From Prevotellaceae bacterium (GTDB lineage Bacteria; Bacteroidota; Bacteroidia; Bacteroidales; Bacteroidaceae), in contig JAQXTH010000010.1 of assembly GCA_029219385.1 (NCBI GenBank), forward strand, positions 1 through 34,976: a stretch of DNA of 34,976 nucleotides. Reading direction: 5' to 3'. Below, piece by piece: positions 20,026-27,557 of this stretch (positions within the stretch are counted from its first letter, which is position 1; every line of letters begins with the position of its first letter). The notes beneath the pieces are model-generated. The model had not been told where the DNA came from, made no database searches, and was given only the letters and a program-made list of their open reading frames with translations. Made by a program: the position numbers and the translations under genes.

Positions 20026-21393
20026 ATGAGTACTAAACAAAAAAGATTTTTCCTGACAGAAGAGGAAATCCCAACACAGTGGTACAACATTCAGGCCGAT
20101 ATGCCCAACAAGCCTCTGCCCATGTTGAATCCCGCAACAAAACAGCCGCTTAAGGCCGAAGACCTTTATCCCGTGTTTGCAGAAGAACTCTGCCAACAAG
20201 AACTGAACCAGATAGACCCTTGGATACACATACCCGAGCCGGTCAGGGATATGTATAAGTATTATCGCTCCACGCCACTTGTGAGAGCATATGGACTGGA
20301 GGAAGCGTTGGGCACTCCGGCACATATTTATTTCAAAAATGAGAGTGTCAGTCCTGTGGGAAGCCATAAGCTCAATTCGGCCATCGCACAGGCTTATTTT
20401 TGCAAGAAGCAAGGCATTACCCATGTCACCACCGAGACCGGTGCGGGTCAGTGGGGTGCAGCCATGTCGTATGCCGCCAAGGTCTTCGGACTTGAATGTG
20501 TTGTCTATCAGGTGAAAATTTCATATTTGCAAAAGCCCTATCGCCGCAGCATAATGGAGACCTATGGGGCAGAGGTACACCCCTCGCCTTCTGACAATAC
20601 TCGTGTGGGCCGCGAGGTGTTGGCAAAAGACCCCGACAACAACGGTTCGCTTGGCACAGCCATTTCAGAGGCTCTTGAGCGTGCAATGGAAACTCCCAAC
20701 TGTCGCTATGTGTTGGGCTCGGTGCTCAATCATGTTTCGCTTCACCAAACGGTGATAGGTCTTGAGGCTGAAAAACAGATGGAAAAGGCCGGCGAATATC
20801 CCGACATAGTGATAGCATGTTTTGGCGGTGGAAGTAACTTTGGTGGTTGCGCATTTCCCTTTATGCGCCACAATTTCCTCGATGGAAAGAAAACGCGCTT
20901 CATCGCGGCTGAGCCGACCTGTGCTCCCAAACTCACTCGCGGTGTGTTCCAATATGACTTTGGCGATTTGGCAGGCACCACGCCGCTCATTCCCATGTAT
21001 ACCCTCGGTCATGAGTTTATGCCGGCCAACATTCATGCCGGTGGTCTGCGCTTCCATGGAGCGGGAGCCATCATCAGCCAGCTCATCAAAGATAAGTTTA
21101 TGGAGGCGGTTGACATTGCTCAGAGCGAAACGTTCAGAGCCGCCACGCTGTTTGCCAAGTCAGAGGGCATTATTCCGGCTCCCGAGAGCAGTCATGCCAT
21201 TGCCGCTGCCATTCGCGAGGCAGAGGTTTGCAAACAGACGGGCGAGGAAAAGGTTATCCTCTTCAACCTTTCGGGTCACGGCTTGATTGACATGGCGGCC
21301 TACGATCAGTATTTTTCCGGCAAGTTGCAGGATTATGAAGTGGCCGACGAGGAAATCGCAAAGTTCACCGCAAATCTTGACAAGATTATCTGA
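20026..21393 (+). CDS. trpB2: TrpB-like PLP enzyme (tryptophan synthase beta chain 2)
   Basis: 455 residues from ATG 20026 (MSTKQKRFF). PLP-dependent fold type II enzyme of the TrpB2 branch, longer than canonical TrpB (about 400). The PLP Schiff-base lysine is Lys115 in SPVGSHKLNSA. TETGAGQWGAAMSYAA carries the substrate glutamate and carboxylate loop, and CFGGGSNFGG is the phosphate-binding Gly-rich loop. TrpB2 enzymes condense indole with serine (or phosphoserine) to tryptophan and often act without TrpA; no trp gene flanks this one. It may serve indole salvage. It has its own promoter and a strong terminator, so it is monocistronic. Confidence 0.93.
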   Translation: MSTKQKRFFLTEEEIPTQWYNIQADMPNKPLPMLNPATKQPLKAEDLYPVFAEELCQQELNQIDPWIHIPEPVRDMYKYYRSTPLVRAYGLEEALGTPAHIYFKNESVSPVGSHKLNSAIAQAYFCKKQGITHVTTETGAGQWGAAMSYAAKVFGLECVVYQVKISYLQKPYRRSIMETYGAEVHPSPSDNTRVGREVLAKDPDNNGSLGTAISEALERAMETPNCRYVLGSVLNHVSLHQTVIGLEAEKQMEKAGEYPDIVIACFGGGSNFGGCAFPFMRHNFLDGKKTRFIAAEPTCAPKLTRGVFQYDFGDLAGTTPLIPMYTLGHEFMPANIHAGGLRFHGAGAIISQLIKDKFMEAVDIAQSETFRAATLFAKSEGIIPAPESSHAIAAAIREAEVCKQTGEEKVILFNLSGHGLIDMAAYDQYFSGKLQDYEVADEEIAKFTANLDKII

Positions 21394-21423
21394 TTAGAAA
21401 ATAATTTATTTAAGATAAAAAGC

Positions 21424-21473
21424 AAAAAGGCTGCGTCGCGCGAAGCTATCTATTCGTGGGTCGCAGCCTTTTT
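21424..21473 (+). terminator. Intrinsic terminator after trpB2
   Basis: AAAAAGGCTGCG (21424-21435) pairs with CGCAGCCTTTTT (21462-21473), followed by more T. The 26-nt loop holds a weaker GAA/TTC pairing. It lies 30 nt past the trpB2 stop. Confidence 0.88.
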
Positions 21474-21562
21474 TTGTCTGTATATTCATTCGGAAGTGTG
21501 ACTTTTATACTAAACAAGCAAAAAATCAGATGTAAAACCAAGGTTTTATGATTTATCTTGAC

Positions 21563-21570
21563 TAACTTTG
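21563..21570 (+). promoter_or_regulatory. Bacteroidetes -7 box (TAACTTTG)
   Basis: TAACTTTG, 30 nt upstream of ATG 21601. It supports that start over the in-frame codon at 21558, which precedes the box. Confidence 0.6.
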
Positions 21571-21600
21571 CCACAAATCAGAAAATAAACAGAATTACAA

Positions 21601-22448
21601 TGAAGACTTTAAAATCCGTTTTATTTGCAACTGTGTTGCTTTTTGGTGGGGCTGCAATTTGTGAGGCTGTTGCCGACGACAAGTATTTTCAACCCCGTGA
21701 ACTTATTCAGGTGAGCAACGACAATGTGGAAATTGCTTATGATCAAACAAGTGCTGAGGTGGCTGTCACGGCCAAGTCTGCATACGAACTCTATTGCCGT
21801 TCGCCATGGCTCACGGTGGTTCAAGAGGGCACCACGCTCAAAATCTCTGCCAAGGCCAATGATGCTTTTGTGCCTCGCTCGGCCAAAATCATTCTCACCA
21901 CCAAGCGTGAAAATGTTTCGCGTGTAATCACCGTGACACAAAAACCCGAACCCGGCCACGACCAATTCTTTGGCTTGCCCAAGGAGGGTAACATTTTGCC
22001 GTTGGCATCTCTCGATCTTAGCAAGGCTACCCACGACAAGTTTATCAAAGAGGTGTTGAAAAATCGCTCTGTAGAGGGTGGCACCATCAAGATTAAAAAC
22101 AACACCTACGAATCAGCAGTGGCCACCCACGCTAATTCTACCTTTAAAATAAAACTTAACGGTGCCATGCGTTTTGTGACCGATTTGGGTATCGACGATG
22201 CCATATTAGATCGTTCGGCCGAGACCCACGGTGACGCGAAATACAGATTTTTGCTCGATGGCAAAGAGGTGGCTGCCGGTCGCATAACCATCACAGACAA
22301 AACTGCGCCCCATATCGACATCAACACCCATGGAGCAAAAGTGTTGGAAATAGTCTTTGACTCAAACGGCTCAAATTGGGGTGACCATATCGACATGGGC
22401 AATCCCTATTTTGAATTGACTGCCGACAAACCCGAGTTGATCGACTGA
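21601..22448 (+). CDS. Secreted BACON-like plus NPCBM domain protein
   Basis: 282 residues from ATG 21601. The signal peptide is MKTLKSVLFATVLLFGGAAICEAVA. Residues about 35-120 form an Ig-like sandwich of BACON type (repeated VxVTAKSxYELY..WLTV..G..LKISAKAN..PRSAKIIL..VSRVITVTQ). Residues about 135-280 match the NPCBM/NEW2 carbohydrate-binding fold (YESAVATHANSTFKIKL, RFVTDLGIDDA, RFLLDGKEV, KVLEIVFDSNGSN.GDHIDMGNPYF). No catalytic residues are evident, so it is likely a periplasmic or surface glycan-binding protein. The next gene starts 36 nt downstream on the same strand. Confidence 0.82.
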
Positions 22449-22483
22449 TTATCGTAACTCTCCATTCTTTTTAATATAAGGGT

Positions 22484-23440
22484 GTGGTACACAATCGCAC
22501 AATAAGATATAAAATCTCTACGTCTATGTCACTCTTGCCGGTGAGCATGGTCGTAGGGATTGTTTTTTGGATGTTTGCAGCCGGTGTTTCGCTTTCCGAC
22601 TGTGGCTCATTGGCGTTGTTGGTTGTCACTACTCTTGTGTTGCGTTATTTCAGCAATGCGATACAGTTGATTAGAGTCAGAAGTTGGATTATCTCGTCGC
22701 TTTTTGTCTTTATGATGGGCGTGGGGCGATTTGCTTTTGAATGGTCGGCCGGTGATGTGGCTGCCACGTCTCTATTCCTTATATATATTATAGGATTGCT
22801 GTCTTCTTATCAGTCACGCAGTCCCCAGACAGGTGTTTTTGTGGCAGCATTGGCTTTGGCGTGTCTCACGGTCATCATGCCTTTAATGGTGTGTCTGCTG
22901 CCTGTGTGTTTTGTTGCCATGCTCACTGCGCTGAGAGTTTTAAATCTTAAGACTCTCAGCGCAGTATTGTTTGGTTTTTTTGTCGTGGGCGAGGTGCTTC
23001 TTGCCCGATATTTATATGTAGACGACATAGAGGGTGTGACAAATTGTTTTGTTTCAGGAATGCAGGCATTTTGTTTGCCCACCGACGAGAGTGGCATTGT
23101 TGGTGTTTTTATGTCTGACAATGGTGTTGTGTGGTTGCGCTTGGTCGGTTTGCTTACTATTGTTGTCTATGGGTTGATTGGCATTGTTCATTTTGTCTAT
23201 ACAAGTTTCAACGACAAAATCTCCACTCGTATGCACTATATCACGCTCATATTGCATTGGCCTGTTTTGTTGTTGTTACTGGTGTTTACGGGTGGTCATG
23301 CCATGATGCTGTTGGCAATGTTGGTGTTGGTCAACAGTGTTTTGTTGGGTCATTATTTTGTGTTTTCAAAAGGTTGGCCGGCTAATCTTTTGTTTTGGTT
23401 ATTTCTATTGTTATGTTGTTGCTTGGCATTACCTCTGTGA
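22484..23440 (+). CDS. Polytopic membrane protein of unknown function
   Basis: 318 residues with about eight to nine hydrophobic helices across the whole length and no recognisable catalytic motif. The start is uncertain: GTG 22484 (in-frame TAA 12 nt upstream) gives a basic N-terminus NRTIRYKISTS ahead of the first helix, a pattern I associate with Bacteroidales membrane proteins; ATG 22526 would begin inside that segment. The stop overlaps the next gene by 28 bp, so the pair is translationally coupled. I do not recognise the function. Confidence 0.75.
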   Translation: MVHNRTIRYKISTSMSLLPVSMVVGIVFWMFAAGVSLSDCGSLALLVVTTLVLRYFSNAIQLIRVRSWIISSLFVFMMGVGRFAFEWSAGDVAATSLFLIYIIGLLSSYQSRSPQTGVFVAALALACLTVIMPLMVCLLPVCFVAMLTALRVLNLKTLSAVLFGFFVVGEVLLARYLYVDDIEGVTNCFVSGMQAFCLPTDESGIVGVFMSDNGVVWLRLVGLLTIVVYGLIGIVHFVYTSFNDKISTRMHYITLILHWPVLLLLLVFTGGHAMMLLAMLVLVNSVLLGHYFVFSKGWPANLLFWLFLLLCCCLALPL

Positions 23441-23874
23441 TAATCGAATATGGTTATGTGGGCATGATGTTGGCTGCATTTCTTGCCGGCAGTTTCATTC
23501 CTTTCAGTTCCGAGGCCATATTGACCGGGCTTTATGCCGGAGGTTTGGATTTGTCAATGCTTGTGTTGTTTAGCACGGTGGGCAATGTTCTTGGGGGCGT
23601 ATTCAATTATTTTATAGGCCGTTTGTGTAATGAGGGTTGGGTCTATCGTCTTTTTCGCATAAAGGAAGAAAAACTTGAGGTCACCAAGGAGAAAGTGCGC
23701 CGACGCGGTGCGTGGATGGGACTGCTCTCGTGGTTGCCGCTTATTGGCACGGCCATCACCATTGCTTTGGGCATTTTGAGAGTGAATTTTGCCAAATCGC
23801 TGTTGAGTATGGCGGTGGGTAAATTTTTGCGCTATGTGGTGCTTGGTTTAGTCTTGTGGCTCACCGGTGCATAA
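23413..23874 (+). CDS. VTT/DedA-like (YqaA family) membrane protein
   Basis: 153 residues from ATG 23413; the frame is also open from a TTG at 23395. Pattern: hydrophobic start, IEYGYVGMMLAAFLAGSFIPFSSEAIL, GNVLGGVFNYFIGRL, an amphipathic charged segment (KEEKLEVTKEKVRRRGAW), then SWLPLIGTAITIALGILRVNF. This matches the short YqaA-type VTT (SNARE-associated/DedA) proteins, where the P-x-E and G-x3-G motifs line re-entrant loops. DedA-like proteins are linked to lipid-carrier flipping and envelope homeostasis; the role here is not established. It overlaps the preceding membrane protein gene by 28 bp. Confidence 0.82.
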   Translation: MLLLGITSVIIEYGYVGMMLAAFLAGSFIPFSSEAILTGLYAGGLDLSMLVLFSTVGNVLGGVFNYFIGRLCNEGWVYRLFRIKEEKLEVTKEKVRRRGAWMGLLSWLPLIGTAITIALGILRVNFAKSLLSMAVGKFLRYVVLGLVLWLTGA

Positions 23875-23914
23875 ATTCAGATTTCTCGATTAAACGACCA
23901 CAATTTTATAGTTC

Positions 23915-23983
23915 GCTAACTTAGGCAACTATAACACCCTAACTTAGGCAACTATAACACCCTAACTTAAGCAACTATAAAAA
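23915..23983. repeat. Three 23-bp tandem direct repeats
   Basis: Consecutive 23-bp units at 23915-23937, 23938-23960 and 23961-23983, consensus (C/G)CTAACTTAGGCAACTATAACAC; the third has two to three changes. Each carries AACTATAA. A TTATAGTT at 23906-23913 forms an inverted pair with the first copy. They lie in the 257-bp gap between the VTT protein and the SprT-like gene; nothing else is seen there apart from the -7 box at 24081. Confidence 0.9.
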
Positions 23984-24080
23984 CACGCTGAAAATTATTT
24001 TGAAATCAAATATTTTTGAGGGTTTAATGTGTTGTTGTGAAGTTTTTTGTGGGCGAGCTGTTTTTTCTCACAGTTATTAG

Positions 24081-24088
24081 TAAATTTG
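24081..24088 (+). promoter_or_regulatory. Bacteroidetes -7 box (TAAATTTG)
   Basis: TAAATTTG, 43 nt upstream of the SprT-like ATG at 24132. Confidence 0.6.
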
Positions 24089-24131
24089 CAATGATATGAG
24101 TTTTTGTTGAATAATCGTTTCTTGTTTTATA

Positions 24132-24836
24132 ATGAGGATAAGCATAGCGTTTGCAGAGAAAAAGTTTGATGAGTTCAATCGGTTGATATTTGGTGGCAGG
24201 CTGCCTCGTGTGGCGATCGAGTTGTGTGCCGTGAAATCTTTTTTCGGCGAGTGTGTTTGTCGCAAGCGCAGGGTGGCACTTGGTCTTGTTGAGTGTTATG
24301 ATTATCGGTTGCGCTTTAACATCAGGGCAGATTTGCCGGAGCGCGACTTGGAAGACGTTATAATCCATGAGATGATACATTATTATATAGGAGTCAATAA
24401 TTTGCGCGACACTTCGGCTCACGGCCCTTTGTTTCGCAGTCTCATGAACAAGATAAATGAGCGGTTTGGTCGCCATGTCACTGTTTCACGCAAGATAGCC
24501 GAGGCTGACAAGGAACAATTTTTGCAGGCCAAACGAGAGTGGCGCATAGTTGTTTTATTGTCGTTTGAGAATGGAAAGACCGGGGTGAAAGTGTTGCCGA
24601 GAGTTTTGCAGAGCATTTTGAATTATTATAATATGGGTCATAAAAATGCGAGGATTAGGGAGATGAAGTTTTTTATGAGCGATGATGTTTATTTTGGCAA
24701 ATTTCCCAAGTCGTCGGCTTTTAATTGTTGCTTTGCAGATAGGGGTGAGGTGATGGAGCATTTGGCAGGTGCCACCCCTGTGGTTTGTGATGGGAGGTCG
24801 GTGGTCTTGAACGGTCGCAGATATGTGGTGAGATAA
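24132..24836 (+). CDS. SprT-like zinc metallopeptidase family protein
   Basis: 234 residues. The HExxH zinc-protease motif is at His79-Glu80-Met-Ile-His83 (IIHEMIHYY), with a probable third ligand His97 in SAHGPLF. The N-terminal half (FAEKKFDEFNRLIFGGRLPRV) is typical of SprT-like domains related to the eukaryotic DNA-protein-crosslink protease SPRTN. Residues 150-234 form a less conserved C-terminal part. No signal peptide is present, so it is probably cytoplasmic. A proteolytic role, possibly on DNA-bound proteins, is a family inference. Confidence 0.85.
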   Translation: MRISIAFAEKKFDEFNRLIFGGRLPRVAIELCAVKSFFGECVCRKRRVALGLVECYDYRLRFNIRADLPERDLEDVIIHEMIHYYIGVNNLRDTSAHGPLFRSLMNKINERFGRHVTVSRKIAEADKEQFLQAKREWRIVVLLSFENGKTGVKVLPRVLQSILNYYNMGHKNARIREMKFFMSDDVYFGKFPKSSAFNCCFADRGEVMEHLAGATPVVCDGRSVVLNGRRYVVR

Positions 24837-24973
24837 TCAATTGTTGTGTAATAATAAAAAAGCTATTCTATTACCACCCACACATTGCGCCACCATTTCG
24901 CCTAACACTTAATCACTAATCACTAACACTTAATTTTTGTTTTGTCTTTTGTGATAAATTTTAAAATTTTTTA

Positions 24974-24981
24974 TACATTTG
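24974..24981 (+). promoter_or_regulatory. Bacteroidetes -7 box (TACATTTG) for the dockerin-SUMF1 gene
   Basis: TACATTTG with TTTG at 24948-24951 (22-bp spacing), giving a leader of roughly 80 nt before ATG 25070. The 24837-25069 interval otherwise contains a low-complexity stretch of CACTAAT/CACTTAAT near 24905-24935. Confidence 0.6.
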
Positions 24982-25069
24982 CATTGTAATGTGGAGCGTA
25001 GGTGTTTGTATGCTTGTGTCTGCGTGAAAAAATATGAATAACATTTTAAACTAATCTACTTATACTATT

Positions 25070-25933
25070 ATGAGAAAATTTTTATTTTCGTTTGTTGCAG
25101 CGGTATTTGCAACAGTGTGTTTTGCACAAAATTATGACCTTAACGGTGACGGTTCTGTTAATTCTTCAGATGTTGTGGCATTGTATAATTACATTGCTTC
25201 TGGTGGTTCTTCGGGTGGAGGAAATGCCTCCGTTCAAGCGTTTACGGTTAATGGCGTTTCTTTCAACATGATCCCCGTTGAGGGCGCCACATTCACTATG
25301 GGCGCGACACCGGAACAGCAAGATCCCGAAGATGACGAAAAGCCTACTCATCAAGTAACATTGAGTAGTTATTATATCGGTGAGACCGAAGTGACACAGG
25401 CATTGTGGACTGCGGTGATGGGGAATAATCCGTCACATTTAAAGGGTGATAATAATCCTGTCGAGGAAGTTTCTTGGGACGATTGTCAGAAATTTATTGA
25501 GAAATTGAACAGTTTTACAGGAAAGAAATTCCGTCTTCCGACCGAAGCAGAGTGGGAATATGCTGCCCGTGGAGGAAATAAGAGCAAGGGCTATCAATAT
25601 AGTGGTAGTAATAATCTTGATGATGTGGCATGGTACAGAAAAAATAGTGGTGGCATCGTGACACATCCCGTCAAGACCAAACAACCCAACGAACTTGGCA
25701 TATACGACATGAGTGGTAACGTGATGGAGTGGTGTCAGGACTGGTATGGTTTAAGTTACTATTCTGTCAGTGATACAAACAATCCTCAGGGGCCGTCTTC
25801 AGGCTTGTTCCGCGTGTTTCGCGGCGGCTGTTGGAGCGACGACGCGAGGGGCTGCCGCTCTGCTAATCGCAGCGGCTACGCGCCTTACGACGACAGCGAC
25901 GGCCTTGGGCTCCGCCTCGTCCTCTCCGAGTAA
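25070..25933 (+). CDS. Secreted dockerin-SUMF1 (C-type lectin fold) protein, candidate DGR target
   Basis: 287 residues. Signal peptide 1-19 (VCFA-Q) is followed by one dockerin-like loop, DLNGDGSVNSSDVVALYNYI (about 22-41), a Gly/Ser linker, and a SUMF1/formylglycine-generating-enzyme-like domain (about 55-287: FxMGATPEQ, HQVTLSSYYIGETEVTQ, NPVEEVSWDDC, FRLPTEAEWEYAARGG, YDMSGNVMEWCQDWYG, FRVFRGGCW, CRSANR, GLRLVL). Catalytic cysteines of true FGE are not evident, so it is probably a binding module. The last about 45 codons are abruptly G+C-rich (about 68% by my count) and show 12-13 NNC codons where DGR targets have AAC-derived variable sites. No reverse transcriptase lies nearby. It shares its dockerin motif with the protein at 1-3810. 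Confidence 0.85.
   Translation: MRKFLFSFVAAVFATVCFAQNYDLNGDGSVNSSDVVALYNYIASGGSSGGGNASVQAFTVNGVSFNMIPVEGATFTMGATPEQQDPEDDEKPTHQVTLSSYYIGETEVTQALWTAVMGNNPSHLKGDNNPVEEVSWDDCQKFIEKLNSFTGKKFRLPTEAEWEYAARGGNKSKGYQYSGSNNLDDVAWYRKNSGGIVTHPVKTKQPNELGIYDMSGNVMEWCQDWYGLSYYSVSDTNNPQGPSSGLFRVFRGGCWSDDARGCRSANRSGYAPYDDSDGLGLRLVLSE
25801..25933 (+). other. Candidate DGR variable repeat (VR)
   Basis: 3' end of the dockerin-SUMF1 gene. The pattern RGGCW-xxx-AR-x-CRSANR-xx-YAPY-xxxxx-LGLRLVL has the x positions AGC, GAC, GAC, GGC, AGC, GGC, GAC, GAC, AGC, GAC, GGC: all end in C and each differs from AAC only by A-to-G changes in the first two bases. This is the expected footprint of adenine-specific mutagenesis of an AAC-rich template. 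No matching template repeat was found in the window. Confidence 0.6.
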
Positions 25934-26001
25934 CAATCGTCTTCTTCACGTCAAAGAAATCCATTGGCTATTAAAAGACATCCTAAGCAAAGAAAAAATG
26001 G

Positions 26002-26071
26002 GCCGTCTCGGGAAATTCCAAAATAAGGGGCTTTGCGGAGCAGCCCCGAAAAAGGAATTTCCCAAGACGGC
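26002..26071 (-). terminator. Nested long hairpin, probable minus-strand terminator
   Basis: Outer arms 26002-26019 and 26054-26071 pair over 18 positions with one mismatch; an inner GGGGCT/AGCCCC hairpin (26027-26032 with 26042-26047) sits in the loop. On the minus strand the hairpin is followed by CCATTTTTTC, a T-run. No T-run follows on the plus strand. Confidence 0.6.
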
Positions 26072-26093
26072 GAATAAAAAAAGGAACATAAAA

Positions 26094-26135
26094 AATTGTG
26101 CGGAAATCGGAGTTTTCTCCGATTTCCGCACAATT
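26094..26135 (-). terminator. Perfect 19-bp hairpin, likely terminator of the serine dehydratase gene
   Basis: 26094-26112 pairs exactly with 26117-26135 around a TTTT loop. On the minus strand it is followed by a T6 run (complement of 26090-26095), fitting termination of transcripts from the serine dehydratase gene that ends at 26301. The remaining 26136-26300 segment is G+C-richer non-coding sequence in which I recognise nothing. Confidence 0.7.
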
Positions 26136-26300
26136 ATTTGCATTTGGATTTCCATAGGGGCAAGCCCACTATGCTGTGTTATGTCGCCTTTCAGGGCTTG
26201 GTTATGTACTTCAGTACACTCCCTGCGCCCTCAGCCTCAGCGCCTTGCATCTTGACCATTTTGACGCACCCTCCGGGATATGAATTTGGATTTAAAAAAA

Positions 26301-27506
26301 TCAGAAGTGGGAGGCAAGTCCGCCCTCCGACGTTTCTTTGTAGACTGAGGGTAGGTCGTGGCCCGTTTGCTTCATCACCTTTACCACTTTGTCGAAACTC
26401 ACGGAGTGGCGGCCGTCGGTCAGTGCCGAATAGAGGCATGAATCCATGGCTCTGACCGCAGCGTATGCGTTGCGCTCTATGCAGGGAATTTGCACAAGGC
26501 CGCAAACGGGGTCGCAGGTCATGCCCAAATGGTGTTCGAGACCCATTTCGGCTGCATATTCTATTTGTGCTATCGACCCCCCGAAGAGTTGGTTGGTGGC
26601 AGCCGAGGTCATGGCACACGCTGTGCCGATCTCACCTTGACAACCCACCTCGGCTCCCGATATGGAGGCGTTGGTCTTGACCACGTTGCCAAACAGTCCA
26701 CCGGTGGCCAAAGCCCTGATTATCTGCGCATCGCTGAATTTGTGTTTTTCCTGTACTTGGTAGAGCACAGCCGGCATCACGCCACACGACCCACAGGTGG
26801 GAGCGGTCACAATTTTACCGCCCGAGGCGTTTTCTTCAGCCACGGCAAGCGCATAGGCGAAAGTCAAGCCCTTTGATTGGAGAGCCGGCACATAACTGTT
26901 GGCTTTCACAAAAAATTTGGCGGCTTTTCTCTTTAGGTGCAACACTCCGGGCAAAACTTCCTCTTCGGCCAGTCCGCGCCTGATGGCAGACTTCATTGTT
27001 TCCCAAACTTCGCCAAGGTAGTCCCAGATGTCGGGTTGTTCGCATTGTTTCACATATTCCCAAAAGTTCATTCCGTAGTGTTCGCAGTGGGCCATGATTT
27101 CATCAATGGTCTGCAAGTCGTAGACATTGGCCGAGGCTTCTTTGAGGTATTTGGGCTCGGTTTCCTTGAGTGCTCCACCACCAACGCTGTAGGCTGTCCA
27201 TTGATTGAGGGGCAGGCCGTTGTTGTCGAGAGCTTCAAATGTCATGGCGTTGGGGTGAAAAGGCAGAAAAGTTTTGGGTTCCCAAATGATTTCTACTTCT
27301 TTTCGGTTGTTGTGGAAGATAGACTCTACGGCCACATCGGTGAGGTGTCCCTTGCCGGTGGCGGCGAGGCTGCCATAGAGAGTCACTTTGAAGCGTTGGC
27401 AGTCGGTGTTGTGAGAAAGGAATATTTCGGCAGCGTTGGTGGGGCCCATGGTGTGGCTCGAACTCGGCCCATATCCTATGCGATAGATTTCTTTCAGGCT
27501 TTTCAT
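26301..27506 (-). CDS. sdaA: L-serine ammonia-lyase (serine dehydratase), single-chain iron-sulfur type
   Basis: 401 residues. Converts L-serine to pyruvate and ammonia in the cytosol using an oxygen-labile [4Fe-4S] cluster. The N-terminal beta (ACT/ASB-like) domain has the signature GPSSSHTMGP (about 13-22); the alpha domain begins near 160. GGKIVTAPTCGSCGVMPAVL and LGMTCDPVCGLVQIPCIERN carry the cluster and active-site cysteines, with more cysteine in this region than the E. coli form (CGSCG where E. coli has NGACG). The short C-terminus (TSEGGLASHF) resembles the usual GGLA tail. It is preceded by the metal ABC genes on the same strand (51-nt gap), so co-transcription is possible. Confidence 0.95.
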   Translation of the reverse strand: MKSLKEIYRIGYGPSSSHTMGPTNAAEIFLSHNTDCQRFKVTLYGSLAATGKGHLTDVAVESIFHNNRKEVEIIWEPKTFLPFHPNAMTFEALDNNGLPLNQWTAYSVGGGALKETEPKYLKEASANVYDLQTIDEIMAHCEHYGMNFWEYVKQCEQPDIWDYLGEVWETMKSAIRRGLAEEEVLPGVLHLKRKAAKFFVKANSYVPALQSKGLTFAYALAVAEENASGGKIVTAPTCGSCGVMPAVLYQVQEKHKFSDAQIIRALATGGLFGNVVKTNASISGAEVGCQGEIGTACAMTSAATNQLFGGSIAQIEYAAEMGLEHHLGMTCDPVCGLVQIPCIERNAYAAVRAMDSCLYSALTDGRHSVSFDKVVKVMKQTGHDLPSVYKETSEGGLASHF

Positions 27507-27557
27507 GATTATAAAAAGGTTGTGGGGTTAGTAATGATGTCTGATAATAATAATCGG

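Noticed and set aside
20026-21393. Canonical tryptophan synthase beta chain (TrpB1)
   Set aside because: Its length, N-terminal extension and NESVSPVGSHKLNSA context are those of the TrpB2 branch, and there are no neighbouring trp genes.
23915-23983. CRISPR array
   Set aside because: Units are contiguous with no spacers and there are no cas genes in the window.
25770-26255. 161-codon frame running through the SUMF1 3' end into the downstream hairpins
   Set aside because: It is out of frame with the SUMF1 gene, Ala/Thr-rich from the G+C-rich segment, and continues through two perfect hairpins.
26136-26300. Template repeat or small gene between the hairpins and serine dehydratase
   Set aside because: No similarity to the variable repeat on either strand by eye, and no convincing short frame with a ribosome site.
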